Positions 41,203 to 50,168 of a stretch of DNA of 64,000 nt are shown here, one piece after another. Where the stretch lies: the NCBI GenBank assembly GCA_002428265.1, contig DIUR01000018.1, positions 213,609 to 277,608 on the forward strand, read 5' to 3'. The notes under the pieces are model-generated. The model saw only the letters and a program-made list of their open reading frames with translations. It searched no databases and was not told the origin of the DNA. Each line of letters starts with the position of its first letter. Position 1 is the stretch's first letter. A program made the translations under genes and the position numbers. This DNA comes from Bacteriovoracaceae bacterium UBA6153. GTDB taxonomy: Bacteria > Bdellovibrionota > Bacteriovoracia > Bacteriovoracales > Bacteriovoracaceae.

Positions 41203-42330
41203 TTACTTTTTTAATTGAACCGAAAACTTAAGAGCTAATTCATCTTTAACTTTAGCAATCATAATACTCGGGTCTGGAAGCCCCAACTCCTGCAATCCGA
41301 TAAAAGCCGTCCCCGAAACAACAAAGCCTTCATCATTTTTCTCAACCTTTATAGTCACTGGTTTTACAACTAGATGATCTTTAACTTTGAATCTCATTTT
41401 TATAGTTTGCTCTCCATCAATCAAATTCAACTTTTCTAAGAGTGCAGAAGAAATTTCAGGATACTTCTCATTATTTAAAATAGTATTAATCATTTTTTCA
41501 TTTCGTGAGACGACATTAGTATCTAGCTCTGTTGTTAACATCGTAACAACAAGGCTATTAACCTGATTTTCAACCAAGTCGTAATTGATCTTAAAGTCTT
41601 TGGCATATCCATCAAACCCAGTAGTAATGAGCCCAAGCTTAGTACTCTCACCTTCGAACATTATGTATTCTTTTGACTTCTTGGCATCGTCATAAGTTTT
41701 GTGATGATATTTTAATTCCTTTGCATTCACTGGATTTATAATTAAAAATGCCAGTGCAAAAATGAATGGAACAAACCGCTTAACATTACTGAATTTATCT
41801 GAATAGTCTGAGCTTTCCATTAGCGTTTTCTCCTCGAGAAGAACTCTTCTTGATAAAAAGAGTATATTAAGAAACGAAAATATAATTAATGTTAAATACG
41901 CCTTAAAGAGTAAAGGCAAGAGGATAAATTCTGCGACAACAACAAGATAATTAGGATGTCTTATATATTTATATAGGCCATCAGTCACGACCTTTGGATT
42001 TTTTAGAGAAAATATTTTAATTGTCCAAAAAGGCTTAAGTTTCTCTATCGTGTAGAACCTGATCGTCATACAGACGGCCAAGAATAAATAAATAACGATG
42101 GTCTCTTCTCCCAATCGGATATCATTTTTTATATTTGTCTCTAACAACAAAGAAATAAACCATAAGGTATGGAATATTTTCATTTGAAAACCTTCTCGAA
42201 TATTAACCTCAACGGCATTACATTTTTTCTTTAACCATCTCTCATTTTCTTTACTAATGAGAACCTCTGTTATTCTTTGAATGATGTAAAAAAGAATAAT
42301 TCCATTGGCAAAAATTAAATTTTTTGTCAT
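41203..42330 (-). CDS. Isoprenylcysteine methyltransferase-like enzyme fused to a YceI domain
   Basis: A 375-residue single frame. Residues 1-200 form a polytopic ICMT/BpsB-like methyltransferase with GLYKYIRHPNYLVVVAEF (RHPxY motif for SAM binding). After a last hydrophobic stretch ending NPVNAKE, residues about 205-375 form a YceI lipocalin-like domain (GLITTGFDGYAKDF, SLVVTMLTTELDTNVVSRNEKM). YceI proteins bind polyisoprenoids in the periplasm. PVNA-KE looks like a signal-peptidase site, so the domain might be released. It follows the type III PKS by 6 bases; BpsB/SrsB-type methyltransferases accompany such synthases. Confidence 0.8.
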   Translation of the reverse strand: MTKNLIFANGIILFYIIQRITEVLISKENERWLKKKCNAVEVNIREGFQMKIFHTLWFISLLLETNIKNDIRLGEETIVIYLFLAVCMTIRFYTIEKLKPFWTIKIFSLKNPKVVTDGLYKYIRHPNYLVVVAEFILLPLLFKAYLTLIIFSFLNILFLSRRVLLEEKTLMESSDYSDKFSNVKRFVPFIFALAFLIINPVNAKELKYHHKTYDDAKKSKEYIMFEGESTKLGLITTGFDGYAKDFKINYDLVENQVNSLVVTMLTTELDTNVVSRNEKMINTILNNEKYPEISSALLEKLNLIDGEQTIKMRFKVKDHLVVKPVTIKVEKNDEGFVVSGTAFIGLQELGLPDPSIMIAKVKDELALKFSVQLKK

Positions 42331-42336
42331 TTTTTC

Positions 42337-43389
42337 CTACAGTTTTTTAATTAAGCTCATTTCAGAACAAAACGCTGGCCCCATCGCAATCATAAGTCCC
42401 AATTCATTTTTTTTCTTTTTGTCTTCTATTGTTTTTTGTAATACGTGCAGAACAGAAACTGAAGACATGTTTCCTTTTTCCGCCAGACTATTCCAACTAT
42501 GCTTGAAATCTTCTGCCGGACGATCTGCAATCTCACTTATTTTTTCTAAGACTTTCGGGCCACCAGGATGAGAGACCATAAATCCAACATCACTTAAAGT
42601 GGTTTTATTTCCACTCAAAAATTCACCGATATTTGGTTTGACATGCTCCACGACTATTTTAGGAACATCTCCACTTAGCACAATTTGAAAACCTGAAGAA
42701 ACAATATCCCATCCCATGATTCTTTCAGTATCTGGATAAAAGAAACTCTCGCCTGCTAAAATTTCAAATTGTCCTTTGCTCGCTAAAGGGTGTTCGTCCC
42801 CAACGATCAAAACAGCGGCCGATCCATCTGCAAAAAGACTTGTCCCAACCAAGTTGGCAACACTTTTATCTTGAAATTGAAATGTCAGTGAACACAACTC
42901 TGTTGCAAGTAAAAGGGCAGCCTCTTTTGGATGACCTTTTAAATAGTCATTGACCCTATTGATTCCTGCCACCCCACCAAGACATCCTAATCCAAAAATA
43001 GGAAGTCTCTTGGTATTAGGTTTAAAAGCAATTTTATTCATTAATCTTGCTTCCAATGTTGGAATGGCAAGTCCTGTGACCGTTGTCGTAACAATCAAGC
43101 TAATATCTTCAGGAAGCATCCCTGCACTCGCTAAAAGATTATTTATATTATTTGTTTGAAGCTCTAAGGCCACGTCCAGCCATTTCACTGAACGATCACC
43201 AATATCACCTAAATTTTTATATTCAATTAAAGGTATTGATAAATGACGTCCTTTAACTTGCGAAGATTTATGAAATTGTTCAACATGCTTTGTTTTATCA
43301 GGCCAGATGCTACTTATTTCCTCACTGATTTCATCCTGTGAAATATAAGTTTTAGGAAAACTAGTAACGACTGAATGAATTATACACAT
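42337..43389 (-). CDS. Type III polyketide synthase (chalcone/stilbene synthase family)
   Basis: A 350-residue enzyme with catalytic Cys136 (FGLGCLGG), His274 (VSHPGGPK) and Asn307 (EKGNMSS), the full Cys-His-Asn triad. Bacterial homologues (ArsB/C, SrsA, BpsA) condense long-chain acyl starters with malonyl-CoA into alkylresorcinols or alkylpyrones, which are phenolic lipids. AAGGAAG precedes the ATG. Neighbours are a methyltransferase (downstream) and an FAD hydroxylase (upstream), as in the srsABC locus of Streptomyces griseus. The size of the acyl tunnel cannot be read here. Confidence 0.9.
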   Translation of the reverse strand: MCIIHSVVTSFPKTYISQDEISEEISSIWPDKTKHVEQFHKSSQVKGRHLSIPLIEYKNLGDIGDRSVKWLDVALELQTNNINNLLASAGMLPEDISLIVTTTVTGLAIPTLEARLMNKIAFKPNTKRLPIFGLGCLGGVAGINRVNDYLKGHPKEAALLLATELCSLTFQFQDKSVANLVGTSLFADGSAAVLIVGDEHPLASKGQFEILAGESFFYPDTERIMGWDIVSSGFQIVLSGDVPKIVVEHVKPNIGEFLSGNKTTLSDVGFMVSHPGGPKVLEKISEIADRPAEDFKHSWNSLAEKGNMSSVSVLHVLQKTIEDKKKKNELGLMIAMGPAFCSEMSLIKKL

Positions 43390-43400
43390 ATGACTTCCTT

Positions 43401-44594
43401 TTAAGCTGCTAACATTTTTATAAAACCGACTACTGGACTATGAACATTACCGATGATCCCTATGAACTGATCTGCTCTTTCTGGAGATTTTTTTAGATAA
43501 CGAGCTGTTAAATTGACTAACAATGGTTTTCTAATGAGAAATTGAAAAAAGTGATTTAAGAGATTTTTTTGAAAGCTTAGTTTTTTCTTTTGTTTTTTAT
43601 AATTTGCTAATGCTATTTCTAAATTAGAAGAACTGAGTATATTTGTTGCGAGCAATCGGCTGGATAATAAAGCATTATAAATACCTTCTCCTGTTAAAGG
43701 ATCAATAAATCCTGCCGCGTCTCCCACGTAGGCCAGGTTATTACCTGCAATAAAGAGATTCTTATTTTTTAAGCTGGAGACAATTTTAATATCATTAGAT
43801 TTTTTTCCATCAAGAAGATCAAACATGGCGCTCAATCTTTTTGAATTACTTATAGCGCTATTGATAATGCTTACAGGTGTCTCCTTTTTCAATTTTTTAG
43901 AATCACATACAATTGAAAAATTAACTTCGTCGTCACTAATAGGATCTAGTCCACAATAACCGTTATCTTTTAAGATATGCATCTCACCTAAACGCAGCCC
44001 GCGATCAGTTTTACGTGAAAGGTAGCAATGAATGGCCGCTCTTTTTGTATCAACTGCTTTTAAATGCCCGAGTGAGTGGCCAATTTTAGATTGCCTTCCA
44101 TCTGCAACAATCAACAAATCAAAATCATACTTGTCTTGATTAGTATCCAAGATTTCCCAACTTCCAACCGATGTTTGATGGGCACTAACAATAGTTTTAT
44201 CTTTCAATAATTTTGCGCCATGATCAACTGCAAGCTTCAAAATGTTTTGATCAAATGTTTTTCTATTAAGAGAAAGACCATTCTCAGCATTAACATTTGC
44301 TTTTTTAGGAAAATAACTTGGAATAACCACATCTGTAGGCGAGACCAGAACCATTCCCTGAAGTTCGCTAAACCCCTCACACAATTTATCCAAAAGGTTA
44401 AGCTCCCTTAAAAGCCTCACACCTTCAGGGCAGAGGTACTCTCCACAAACCTTTCGCTCCACTTCTTTGCGACGCTCGAATAAAGTGACCGAATACCCTT
44501 CAGAGGCCAATAAATAAGCCGCCATAGCACCAGCTGGGCCTGCTCCGACAACTCCAATACTAGGTTTTGAATTCTTAATAATCTTGAATGACAT
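43401..44594 (-). CDS. FAD-dependent monooxygenase/hydroxylase (SrsC/GGR-like)
   Basis: A 397-residue flavoprotein. The FAD dinucleotide motif GVVGAGPAGAMAAYLL opens the protein, FERRKEVERKVCGEYL is the geranylgeranyl-reductase-like CGE segment, DLLIVADGRQSKIG is the second FAD motif and AYVGDAAGFIDPLTGEG the third. I place the start at 44594, which has AGGGAG six bases upstream; the longer frame from 44627 lacks this. In phenolic-lipid loci a related flavoprotein hydroxylates the ring and gives quinones. It is the first gene of the minus-strand run. Confidence 0.85.
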   Translation of the reverse strand: MSFKIIKNSKPSIGVVGAGPAGAMAAYLLASEGYSVTLFERRKEVERKVCGEYLCPEGVRLLRELNLLDKLCEGFSELQGMVLVSPTDVVIPSYFPKKANVNAENGLSLNRKTFDQNILKLAVDHGAKLLKDKTIVSAHQTSVGSWEILDTNQDKYDFDLLIVADGRQSKIGHSLGHLKAVDTKRAAIHCYLSRKTDRGLRLGEMHILKDNGYCGLDPISDDEVNFSIVCDSKKLKKETPVSIINSAISNSKRLSAMFDLLDGKKSNDIKIVSSLKNKNLFIAGNNLAYVGDAAGFIDPLTGEGIYNALLSSRLLATNILSSSNLEIALANYKKQKKKLSFQKNLLNHFFQFLIRKPLLVNLTARYLKKSPERADQFIGIIGNVHSPVVGFIKMLAA

Positions 44595-44691
44595 AAAGTC
44601 TCCCTGTAGCCATAATAATGCTCTCACCTGAATTTAAGTCTATAGGTGGTATGTGATATTGATAAAGAATTAAGGAGTTACTGAGGCCGAT

Positions 44692-45246
44692 ATGACAAAT
44701 GTTCAAGAAAACCGCATAAAAATCATTACGTTTGTAATACTCCTTGGTACCAGTATATTTGCTTTGATCGACATAATAGTTGATATGCAGGAAGGGGTAA
44801 CATTAGCACACTTAATACACGAAGCTGCTTTATGGGCATTTTCCATGGCCGGTGCCTTCTACCAGTTTAAAATCATAAAGCGGCAAAACCATGAAATGGA
44901 AGCCTATCAATCAAAAATCACTGAACTAGATTCTAAAAATGCTGCTCTCAAAAATGAGCAAGAAAACTTTCAAAAGAAAATCTCTCATCTTTCAACAGAG
45001 TTTTTAGTCAACATTGATGATCAGTTCAATAAGTGGGCGTCTAGTCGCGCAGAAAAAGAAATTGCCCTTCTCCTTATAAAGGGTCTGGCAATGAAAGAGA
45101 TAGCGGACATAAGAGGATCTTCAGAAAGCACAGTCAGACAACAGGCCAGTCAGATTTATAAAAAAAGTTCACTAAATGGCAGGATGGAATTAAGTGCATT
45201 CTTTTTAGATGACTTACTTGCTCTTTCTAAATTGCCAGAAAAATAA
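44692..45246 (+). CDS. Membrane-anchored LuxR-type transcription regulator
   Basis: A 184-residue protein. Two helices (ITFVILLGTSIFALIDIIV and a helix around HEAALWAFSMAGAFYQF) are followed by a coiled coil (residues 60-110), and then a LuxR-type HTH (AEKEIALLLIKGLAMKEIADIRGSSESTVRQQASQIYKKS). So the DNA-binding domain is tethered to the membrane, and no receiver or ligand domain is present. It is divergent from the FAD hydroxylase gene with a short shared promoter region and precedes the exporter gene, which suggests control of both arms by membrane state. Confidence 0.85.
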   Translation: MTNVQENRIKIITFVILLGTSIFALIDIIVDMQEGVTLAHLIHEAALWAFSMAGAFYQFKIIKRQNHEMEAYQSKITELDSKNAALKNEQENFQKKISHLSTEFLVNIDDQFNKWASSRAEKEIALLLIKGLAMKEIADIRGSSESTVRQQASQIYKKSSLNGRMELSAFFLDDLLALSKLPEK

Positions 45247-45281
45247 TTTTTTTGCGCTTTTAATTGAGCTACAATCTAAGC

Positions 45282-47336
45282 ATGAAAAAGATTAGCCCAA
45301 TTAAGAAGTGTTTTTTCGTCCTAATCATCCCCACCATTTTGTTATTCATTTGGACAAAAGACCTTCACCAGAACAACAAAGAATATCTCTTTCTTAATAA
45401 GGACCTAAAGCAAAACTATGACCAGTTTGTTAAGACATTCGGTCACGATGATCAACTTATTATCGAAATTCCCAAACTCAACTCAGATAAAGACCAATCA
45501 ATCACTCAAAAAATCTCTGACATAACTTTAAAACTTGATGCCCATGATATTTCCTCATGGACTGGCCCACAAGAGACGACAAAAAAAATATTACCATCAC
45601 AATGGACTCAATTCTACGTTGAGCATCCTTTAATGGATTTTAAACTCGCAACTGATAAAAGCACTTTTCTCATTTTGCAAGTTCCTGATCTCAACGATAG
45701 AGAGCAAATTTCTCTTTATAGTGACCTGACCAAACTTCCATTTCAAACCTTCATGGCCGGAATGGGCTACACTAACTATCACCTCAACCTGATGGGCGAG
45801 TCTATACAGACCAAATTATTTCCAATCCTTTTTATTTTAACTCTCCTTGTTTCTTTTTATTATTATCGCAATTGGGAAGTGACTCTCTTCGTTTTTATTA
45901 ACTCTCTCTTTGCGACAATGATTGGGTTGGCCGTCTTAAAAATTTGTTATGGCGAGGCCAACATTTTGACAACATCAGTGCCTTTGATAAACTTTGTGAC
46001 GACACAATCTTTAAGTATACATGTCATTAGCGGACTCTTTACTTACCAGTCCATTGGCCTGACATACAAAAGAAAACTCACTCCGATGTTACTCATGGTT
46101 TCAAGCACGATAGTAGGATTCTTTTCACTTATTACCAGCAACATTATTGCCGTTAAGCAATTCGCGATCACCTCTTCACTGTCACTTTTTATTACAACTC
46201 TATTTTTTATTCTTTTATGGAAAGTGGTATTAAAAGACACTCGCTTCCCTCGCCGCGAGATGAGGACTTTAAATATTCTATATTCTCCTAAGTTTATAAC
46301 CAGACCGATGGTTTATATCTTTTCGATATTATGTTTGCTTCTGGCCATATACTCCTACCCCAAACTCACCACGACAGTTGAAGCCCTTTATTTCTTCCCT
46401 AAAGATCATTCTTTAGTTACATCCTTCACCCATATTGAAGAGAGCTTAGGAGGAACACCTAAACTTGATATCATATTTAAGAAGAAAGATCTGACTGACT
46501 TCAATCAACAAGACATCTTGAATATGGATAAGACACAAGATGAATTAAAGAATCTTCTCCTTACAGATTTTCCAAAAATCCAATTTATTTCCCCCGCCAG
46601 CTTAATTAAAAATGCCAACTATGCGTACACTGGCGATAAGAAAATTCCGGACAATGAAGCTGCAACGAGTGTTATTTTTTCGCAAGTCCCTCAATCTTTA
46701 AAAAGTGGTTTTGTTGAGCAATCTCTTTACCGAATCACGATTTTGAATCCGACACTGCCGACAGAAAAATATATGAGTATGCTTGAAACAATTGAAATAA
46801 ATCTTAAGCAAGATCAATCTCTCTATGATTTCAGCTTTAATGGGCTTAACTATACTCTAATGCTTTCTCAGCAAAACTTAGTTCACTCCTTACTCATTAG
46901 CCTCGGCCTGAGCATTGTGCTCGTATGCCTCATTGTTGGAATAAGTTTTAGAAAACCTAAAAAGTTAATCAATTTTATTATTTCAAACACTCCTCCGATC
47001 ACCCTCACCATTGCCTTGCTCTATTTCACTGGAACTGCCCTTAACATTTCAACAATAAAAACCTTCAGCATCTCATTTGGGATGATCTTTGATAGTACAA
47101 TTCATCTTTTATATAATTATAACAGGCCTACGATGGACCCAAAGGTTTTTCAACAAGCAGTCCTGAACCCAATATACTTAAGCTCATTTGTGACTATAGC
47201 TTCGTTTTTAATATTTGGATTTCATGACTTTCTGCCGATTAAAGAGTTCGGACTATTATTGGCATTTTTACTTACATTAGGATTATTTTTTGATGTTCTT
47301 TTATTACCAGTTCTTGAAAAGAATAACATGAAATAG
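45282..47336 (+). CDS. MMPL/RND-like lipid exporter
   Basis: A 684-residue protein with the two-fold RND/MMPL layout: one helix (CFFVLIIPTILLFIW), an external domain of about 150 residues, five helices (LFPILFILTLLVSFY to LFFILLWKVVL), then a repeat (helix at RPMVYIFSILCLLLAIYS, external domain, five helices). The start at ATG 45282 is preferred over a TTG at 45264. RND-fold MMPL proteins export lipids. It follows the membrane-bound regulator by 35 bases and probably moves the phenolic lipid out of the inner membrane. It is shorter than AcrB-type pumps. Confidence 0.82.
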   Translation: MKKISPIKKCFFVLIIPTILLFIWTKDLHQNNKEYLFLNKDLKQNYDQFVKTFGHDDQLIIEIPKLNSDKDQSITQKISDITLKLDAHDISSWTGPQETTKKILPSQWTQFYVEHPLMDFKLATDKSTFLILQVPDLNDREQISLYSDLTKLPFQTFMAGMGYTNYHLNLMGESIQTKLFPILFILTLLVSFYYYRNWEVTLFVFINSLFATMIGLAVLKICYGEANILTTSVPLINFVTTQSLSIHVISGLFTYQSIGLTYKRKLTPMLLMVSSTIVGFFSLITSNIIAVKQFAITSSLSLFITTLFFILLWKVVLKDTRFPRREMRTLNILYSPKFITRPMVYIFSILCLLLAIYSYPKLTTTVEALYFFPKDHSLVTSFTHIEESLGGTPKLDIIFKKKDLTDFNQQDILNMDKTQDELKNLLLTDFPKIQFISPASLIKNANYAYTGDKKIPDNEAATSVIFSQVPQSLKSGFVEQSLYRITILNPTLPTEKYMSMLETIEINLKQDQSLYDFSFNGLNYTLMLSQQNLVHSLLISLGLSIVLVCLIVGISFRKPKKLINFIISNTPPITLTIALLYFTGTALNISTIKTFSISFGMIFDSTIHLLYNYNRPTMDPKVFQQAVLNPIYLSSFVTIASFLIFGFHDFLPIKEFGLLLAFLLTLGLFFDVLLLPVLEKNNMK

Positions 47337-47381
47337 CTTATTGACTCATAATGAGTATATTTGTCTCTAACTTCAATAAAA

Positions 47382-47395
47382 ATGACATTTATCAT
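47382..47395 (+). promoter_or_regulatory. FNR-like box upstream of the P-type ATPase
   Basis: ATGACATTTATCAT is a 14-bp pseudo-palindrome that fits the FNR/CRP-family layout (xTGAC-N4-ATCAx). Nearly the same box lies before the UspA gene (ATGACATAAATCAT) and the CBS gene (ATGACAAGGATCAT, minus strand). Its centre is 105 bases upstream of the ATPase start. Confidence 0.5.
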
Positions 47396-47493
47396 ATAAT
47401 AGAACATTTTAAATAAATCAGCATTGTCCTAACTTAATAATTCCTAGACCAATTATTTGCATCTATCATTTAAAATAAAAGATAAGGAATTAT

Positions 47494-50007
47494 ATGAAAA
47501 AAGATTTTGAAGCTCAATTATTGTCAGGGGGGCTTTCTACATCAACGGCACTTAGACGACAATCCGAGGAAGGATTTAACCAGCTCCCCTCAAGCAATCC
47601 AAAAAAACTCTATAGCTTTTTTTTCGACATCTTAAAAGAGCCTATGGTGTATCTCCTTCTTGGTTGTGGAGTTATATACTTCCTACTTGGTGACAAGCAA
47701 GAAGCCATCATGCTTACTGGTTTTTTAGTTCTTATCATCATAATAACGATCACTCAGGAAACAAAGGCTGAGCGAGCACTCGAGGCACTCAAAGAACTTT
47801 CAAGTCCCAGGGCCCTTGTTTTAAGAAATGGTGTAAAGTCACGCATCCCAGGAAGAGAAGTTGTAAGAGAAGATATTCTCATCATTAACGAAGGCGACCG
47901 AATTGCTGCTGACGCAATCCTTATTTCATCATCTAGCTTAGAAGTTAATGAATCCCTATTAACCGGTGAATCTGCTCCTGTTGAAAAAGCAATCAATGCT
48001 AAAGTTTTTGCTGGAACAACAGTTGTTCGCGGATATGGATATGCAAAAGTTGAAGCCATTGGCGCAAACACACAAATGGGAAAAATCGGCACCTCAATTC
48101 ATAATTCTAAGATCATTTCAACTAAGCTTGAGCAACAAACCAACATCCTTGTTAAACGCTTAGCATGGATAGCTTTATGCTTATGCATTTTTGTTGTTAT
48201 TGTTTTCTCCTTGACCCGCCATAACTGGACAGAAGGCTTTCTCACAGGGATTTCTTTGGCAATGGCCATATTACCTAATGAGTTGCCTGCAGTATTAACT
48301 ATTTTTTTTGCAATGGGGGCCTGGCGCCTTTCAAAAAGAAAAGTTTTAGCTCGCAAAATATCAGCTATCGAAAATCTCGGCTCAATTACTGTTTTATGTG
48401 TTGATAAAACGGGCACCCTAACTCTCAATCAGATGGCCATCCAACAAATATTTTCCAAAGGAAAAACGATAGATCTATCTATTAATAAAAATGAAATTCT
48501 GCCTGAAGATTTTCATGAAGTTTTAGAATTTGGAATCTTGGCGAGCAATAAAGAGACTTATGATCCGATGGAACTTGCTTTTAACACTGCTGGGAGTAAT
48601 TTTTTAAGTGGCACTGAGCATCTCCATCAAAATTGGGATTTAAAAAAAGAATATCCATTGTCCCCTGAACTACTTTCAATAACTCATGCCTGGAAGCCAA
48701 ATCCGAATGGTGGTTTCATAATAGGCGCTAAAGGTGCACCAGAGGCGATCATAGATCTTTGTCACATGAATAGTTCTGATGCTTCTGAAATAAAAATCAA
48801 GATTGATGAGATGGCAAAGCATGGATTGCGAATTATTGGAGTGGCCAAGGCATATCAAGTCTCTGAACCTCTTCCATTACAGCAACATGATTTTGAATTT
48901 ACTTTTTTAGGCCTGATTGGAATTTCTGACCCTATACGCTCGGGAATACAAGAATCAGTCGCTGAATGCCATTCTGCCGGTATTCGTGTCATTATGCTTA
49001 CAGGTGACTATCCTCTCACCGCTAGCAGTATCGCAAAAAAAATAAACTTACATAACCCAAATGAAGTTATAACAGGCACTCAATTCGACGATTTTACAGA
49101 TAAAGAAATTGCTGAATTAACAAAACATATTTCAGTTTTCTCTAGAGTCATGCCTGCTCAAAAACTTCGGTTAGTTGAAGCGCTAAAAAACTCTGGAGAA
49201 ATAGTTGCAATGACAGGTGATGGAGTTAATGATGCTCCAGCGCTAAGAAATGCAAACATTGGAATAGCAATGGGAGGAAGAGGCACCGATGTTGCTCGTG
49301 AATCCTCAGACATAGTGTTAATTAATGACGATTTTTCTTCCATCATAGAATCTATCCGAATGGGAAGAAGAGTCTACTCAAATATTAAAAGTGCTTTAAT
49401 CTATCTTTTTGCGATTCATATTCCAATAGCAGGGATGTCGGTACTTCCTGTTTTAATGGGCTCCCCTTTAATCTTATTACCGGCGCATATTGCTCTTTTA
49501 CACTTAATAATTGAGCCTGCCTCTTCTATTGCTTTTGAAGCAGAGCCGGCAAGTAAAGACATCATGAAAATCGGGCCACGTTCTTCCACTGAAGCACTAT
49601 TTGGCAAAGGATTATGGTACTCAAGCATAACAAGAGGCACTACTATTTTTTTGGCACTGACAGTGGTTTACTTCTTGGCCATCTGGAGACAACAAGGAGA
49701 AAATGATGCCAGAACTCTGGTTTTTTGCACTTTAATTCTTTCTAATACGTTGCTTATTTATCTAAGCCGTGCCGAAAAAATATCATTAATATCTAAGTTA
49801 AAAAGCAAACCCAACAAGGCCGTAAAATGGATCACAATAATTTCCTTAGTATTATTATCACTGGCCCTCTATCTACCTTTCTTACAAAAAATATTTCATT
49901 TCTCATTTCTTCACCCCGTAGACATTCTCCTATGCATATGCGCTTCTTTTTTTAGTATTGCCCTAAGTGAATTAATTCTAAAGAATGAATCAAATGGGAG
50001 TCATTAA
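47494..50007 (+). CDS. P2-type cation-transporting P-type ATPase
   Basis: An 837-residue pump. The phosphorylated Asp304 is in CVDKTGTLT; the actuator loop (LLTGESAPV) and hinge (MTGDGVNDAPAL) are intact, with KGAPEAII in the nucleotide domain. The helix-4 motif is ILPNELPAVL and helix 6 has LHLIIEPASS, where SERCA-type pumps have PEGLP and NLVTDGLP. So the ligand set is altered (Asn/His/Glu in place of Glu/Asn/Asp) and the ion is uncertain. AAGGAAT precedes the ATG. It leads a stress-type gene set with FNR-like boxes. Confidence 0.9.
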   Translation: MKKDFEAQLLSGGLSTSTALRRQSEEGFNQLPSSNPKKLYSFFFDILKEPMVYLLLGCGVIYFLLGDKQEAIMLTGFLVLIIIITITQETKAERALEALKELSSPRALVLRNGVKSRIPGREVVREDILIINEGDRIAADAILISSSSLEVNESLLTGESAPVEKAINAKVFAGTTVVRGYGYAKVEAIGANTQMGKIGTSIHNSKIISTKLEQQTNILVKRLAWIALCLCIFVVIVFSLTRHNWTEGFLTGISLAMAILPNELPAVLTIFFAMGAWRLSKRKVLARKISAIENLGSITVLCVDKTGTLTLNQMAIQQIFSKGKTIDLSINKNEILPEDFHEVLEFGILASNKETYDPMELAFNTAGSNFLSGTEHLHQNWDLKKEYPLSPELLSITHAWKPNPNGGFIIGAKGAPEAIIDLCHMNSSDASEIKIKIDEMAKHGLRIIGVAKAYQVSEPLPLQQHDFEFTFLGLIGISDPIRSGIQESVAECHSAGIRVIMLTGDYPLTASSIAKKINLHNPNEVITGTQFDDFTDKEIAELTKHISVFSRVMPAQKLRLVEALKNSGEIVAMTGDGVNDAPALRNANIGIAMGGRGTDVARESSDIVLINDDFSSIIESIRMGRRVYSNIKSALIYLFAIHIPIAGMSVLPVLMGSPLILLPAHIALLHLIIEPASSIAFEAEPASKDIMKIGPRSSTEALFGKGLWYSSITRGTTIFLALTVVYFLAIWRQQGENDARTLVFCTLILSNTLLIYLSRAEKISLISKLKSKPNKAVKWITIISLVLLSLALYLPFLQKIFHFSFLHPVDILLCICASFFSIALSELILKNESNGSH

Positions 50008-50087
50008 AGTCAAGGTCATAAAATAAAATTTAACTTAAGGTGAATTAAAATTTTAAGTCACATATAAATTTAATTAGGTCTTAAATA

Positions 50088-50123
50088 ATGATCTAAACAT
50101 GACATAAATCATACTTAGATCAT
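50088..50123. promoter_or_regulatory. Nested 36-bp palindrome with FNR-like core, UspA promoter
   Basis: The FNR-like box ATGACATAAATCAT (50099-50112) sits at the exact centre of a larger dyad with perfect 9-bp arms ATGATCTAA (50088-50096) and TTAGATCAT (50115-50123), both centred at 50105.5. A -10-like TAGTAT (50135-50140) lies about 30 bases downstream of the centre, the layout of class II activation by an FNR-type regulator. The uspA start is at 50169. Confidence 0.55.
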
Positions 50124-50168
50124 TGCAAGAGACTTAGTATAAGGTTAGAAAAATCAGGAGTCATACAA

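Noticed and set aside
46043..46240. Minus-strand frame inside the MMPL gene
   Set aside because: Mirror of membrane-helix codons; no independent signal.
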